Source of the DNA: Hydractinia symbiolongicarpus
Lineage: Eukaryota; Cnidaria; Hydrozoa; Anthoathecata; Hydractiniidae
DNA length: 64,000 bases
Assembly: GCF_029227915.1 (NCBI RefSeq)
Contig: NC_079886.1
Coordinates: 11,555,501 to 11,619,500, forward strand
Direction of reading: 5' to 3'
The translations under genes and the position numbers were made by a program. Of this stretch, positions 63,625 to 64,000 are shown piece after piece. The notes under the pieces were generated by a model. That model was not told the DNA's origin, searched no databases, and saw nothing but the letters and a program-made list of their open reading frames with translations. Each line of letters starts with the position of its first letter. Positions within the stretch are counted from its first letter, which is position 1.

Positions 63625-64000
63625 CTAATACAAGACAGACATAAATTTACCGTTTTGAATGTTTAATAGAGCATCCATGATTAAATATATATAAGCGTTT
63701 AAGGGACCTTCAGTTTCAGCGGTCTTTTCAATTTGTAAAGTGATGCCTTCACTTGCATTTTCAATCCGTCGACCAGTCCCATGCAAAGCATTCTCGTCAA
63801 TTGTTCTGAAATTTAACCACAGAGCATATTTGTCTGTCAAGTAATCAAAGACTTTTATATTGTGTAATTGCAAATGTTTTTGGATTTCGTTGGCATTGTT
63901 ATCTTTTGGTTTTCCTTCAGAAAAATACTTGCAAATGTTTTGATAATGTTCAAACGGCTGCATCCCTTGAGCAAAAAGTTGGTTTGGCTTGCCTTCAACA
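63625..64000 (-). CDS. element 2 partial protein at window edge (possible capsid protein C-terminus)
   Basis: 125 residues to the stop at 63625, open to the window edge with no start inside. The Met at 63963 is internal because the frame continues upstream without a stop. The tail has alternating polar/hydrophobic beta-type sequence: YALWLNFRTIDENALHGTGR, RIENASEGITLQIEK, NAYIYLIMDALLNIQNGKF. A beta-rich C-terminus placed directly before the packaging ATPase is what a jelly-roll capsid gene would show in this virus class, but I cannot confirm the fold from 125 residues. Confidence 0.5.
   Translation of the reverse strand, partial: VEGKPNQLFAQGMQPFEHYQNICKYFSEGKPKDNNANEIQKHLQLHNIKVFDYLTDKYALWLNFRTIDENALHGTGRRIENASEGITLQIEKTAETEGPLNAYIYLIMDALLNIQNGKFMSVLY

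Larger units (their letters stand above)
55406..64000 (-). mobile_element. element 2: partially intact Maverick/Polinton-like endogenous virus (cut by window edge)
   Basis: Polymerase B, a cluster of small proteins, the coiled-coil/membrane protein (on plus), packaging ATPase and a partial possible capsid gene. More AT-rich than element 1, with a different gene order. Genes are tightly packed and most starts follow an AATAAA-like box. Five small genes are open; polymerase, ATPase, coiled-coil protein and one 61-codon gene are broken. It continues past 64000. No integrase or protease in the visible part. Confidence 0.78.

Noticed and set aside
48541-64000. retroviral-type integrase or adenain-type protease
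   Set aside because: Looked for HHCC/DDE and His-Asp/Glu-Cys signatures in both elements and saw none; they may lie beyond 64 kb.

Overview
The window looks like AT-rich DNA from an invertebrate animal. It has spliced genes with long introns, metazoan-specific gene families, many small DNA transposons and two decayed DNA-virus-like insertions. I favour a cnidarian, possibly a hydrozoan, because elements with this kind of polymerase/ATPase set are familiar from cnidarian genomes. That is inference; nothing in the sequence names the species.

Host genes, all on the minus strand. (1) 575-3181: a five-exon heat-shock-factor-family gene, closest in motif to HSFY-type factors. (2) 10644-34562: an MRL-family gene (MIG-10/RIAM/lamellipodin; vertebrate APBB1IP and RAPH1). 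Fifteen exons join in phase and encode a proline-rich N-terminus, a coiled coil, an RA domain, a PH domain and a proline-rich tail; the true first exon may lie further upstream. (3) 18572-20317: an intronless Ras-like GTPase with a very long Ser/Lys/Arg tail, nested on the same strand inside the 9.5-kb MRL intron between the RA and PH exons.

Repeats occupy much of the rest: a pogo/Tigger remnant (6247-6951), a TTAA-flanked MITE (6964-7281), a hAT-like MITE (38408-38872), a TA-flanked TIR element carrying a 286-bp tandem duplication (40437-42100), an array of a 9-base motif (43301-43610), a 1.5-kb element with 222-bp inverted ends and one ORF (43855-45389), minisatellites and microsatellites.

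From 48.5 kb to the right edge lie two adjacent Maverick/Polinton-like (adintovirus-like) elements. Element 1 (about 48541-55260) runs mostly rightward: protein-primed-type DNA polymerase B, small late-type genes, A32/FtsK-like packaging ATPase, a coiled-coil/membrane protein, and a convergent membrane-protein gene. Element 2 (about 55406 to beyond 64000) has its polymerase on the minus strand, then small membrane-protein genes, the same coiled-coil/membrane protein in opposite orientation, the ATPase, and a partial protein at the edge that may be a capsid protein. Gene order, base composition and sequence differ, so they are two lineages rather than one duplicated copy. Both are damaged: both polymerases are frameshifted and each has lost a different exonuclease motif, both ATPases are broken, yet five small genes of element 2 and one of element 1 are open. 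Shared features include an AATAAA-like box directly at start codons and hairpins after several stop codons. I saw no integrase, cysteine protease or element-wide terminal repeats.
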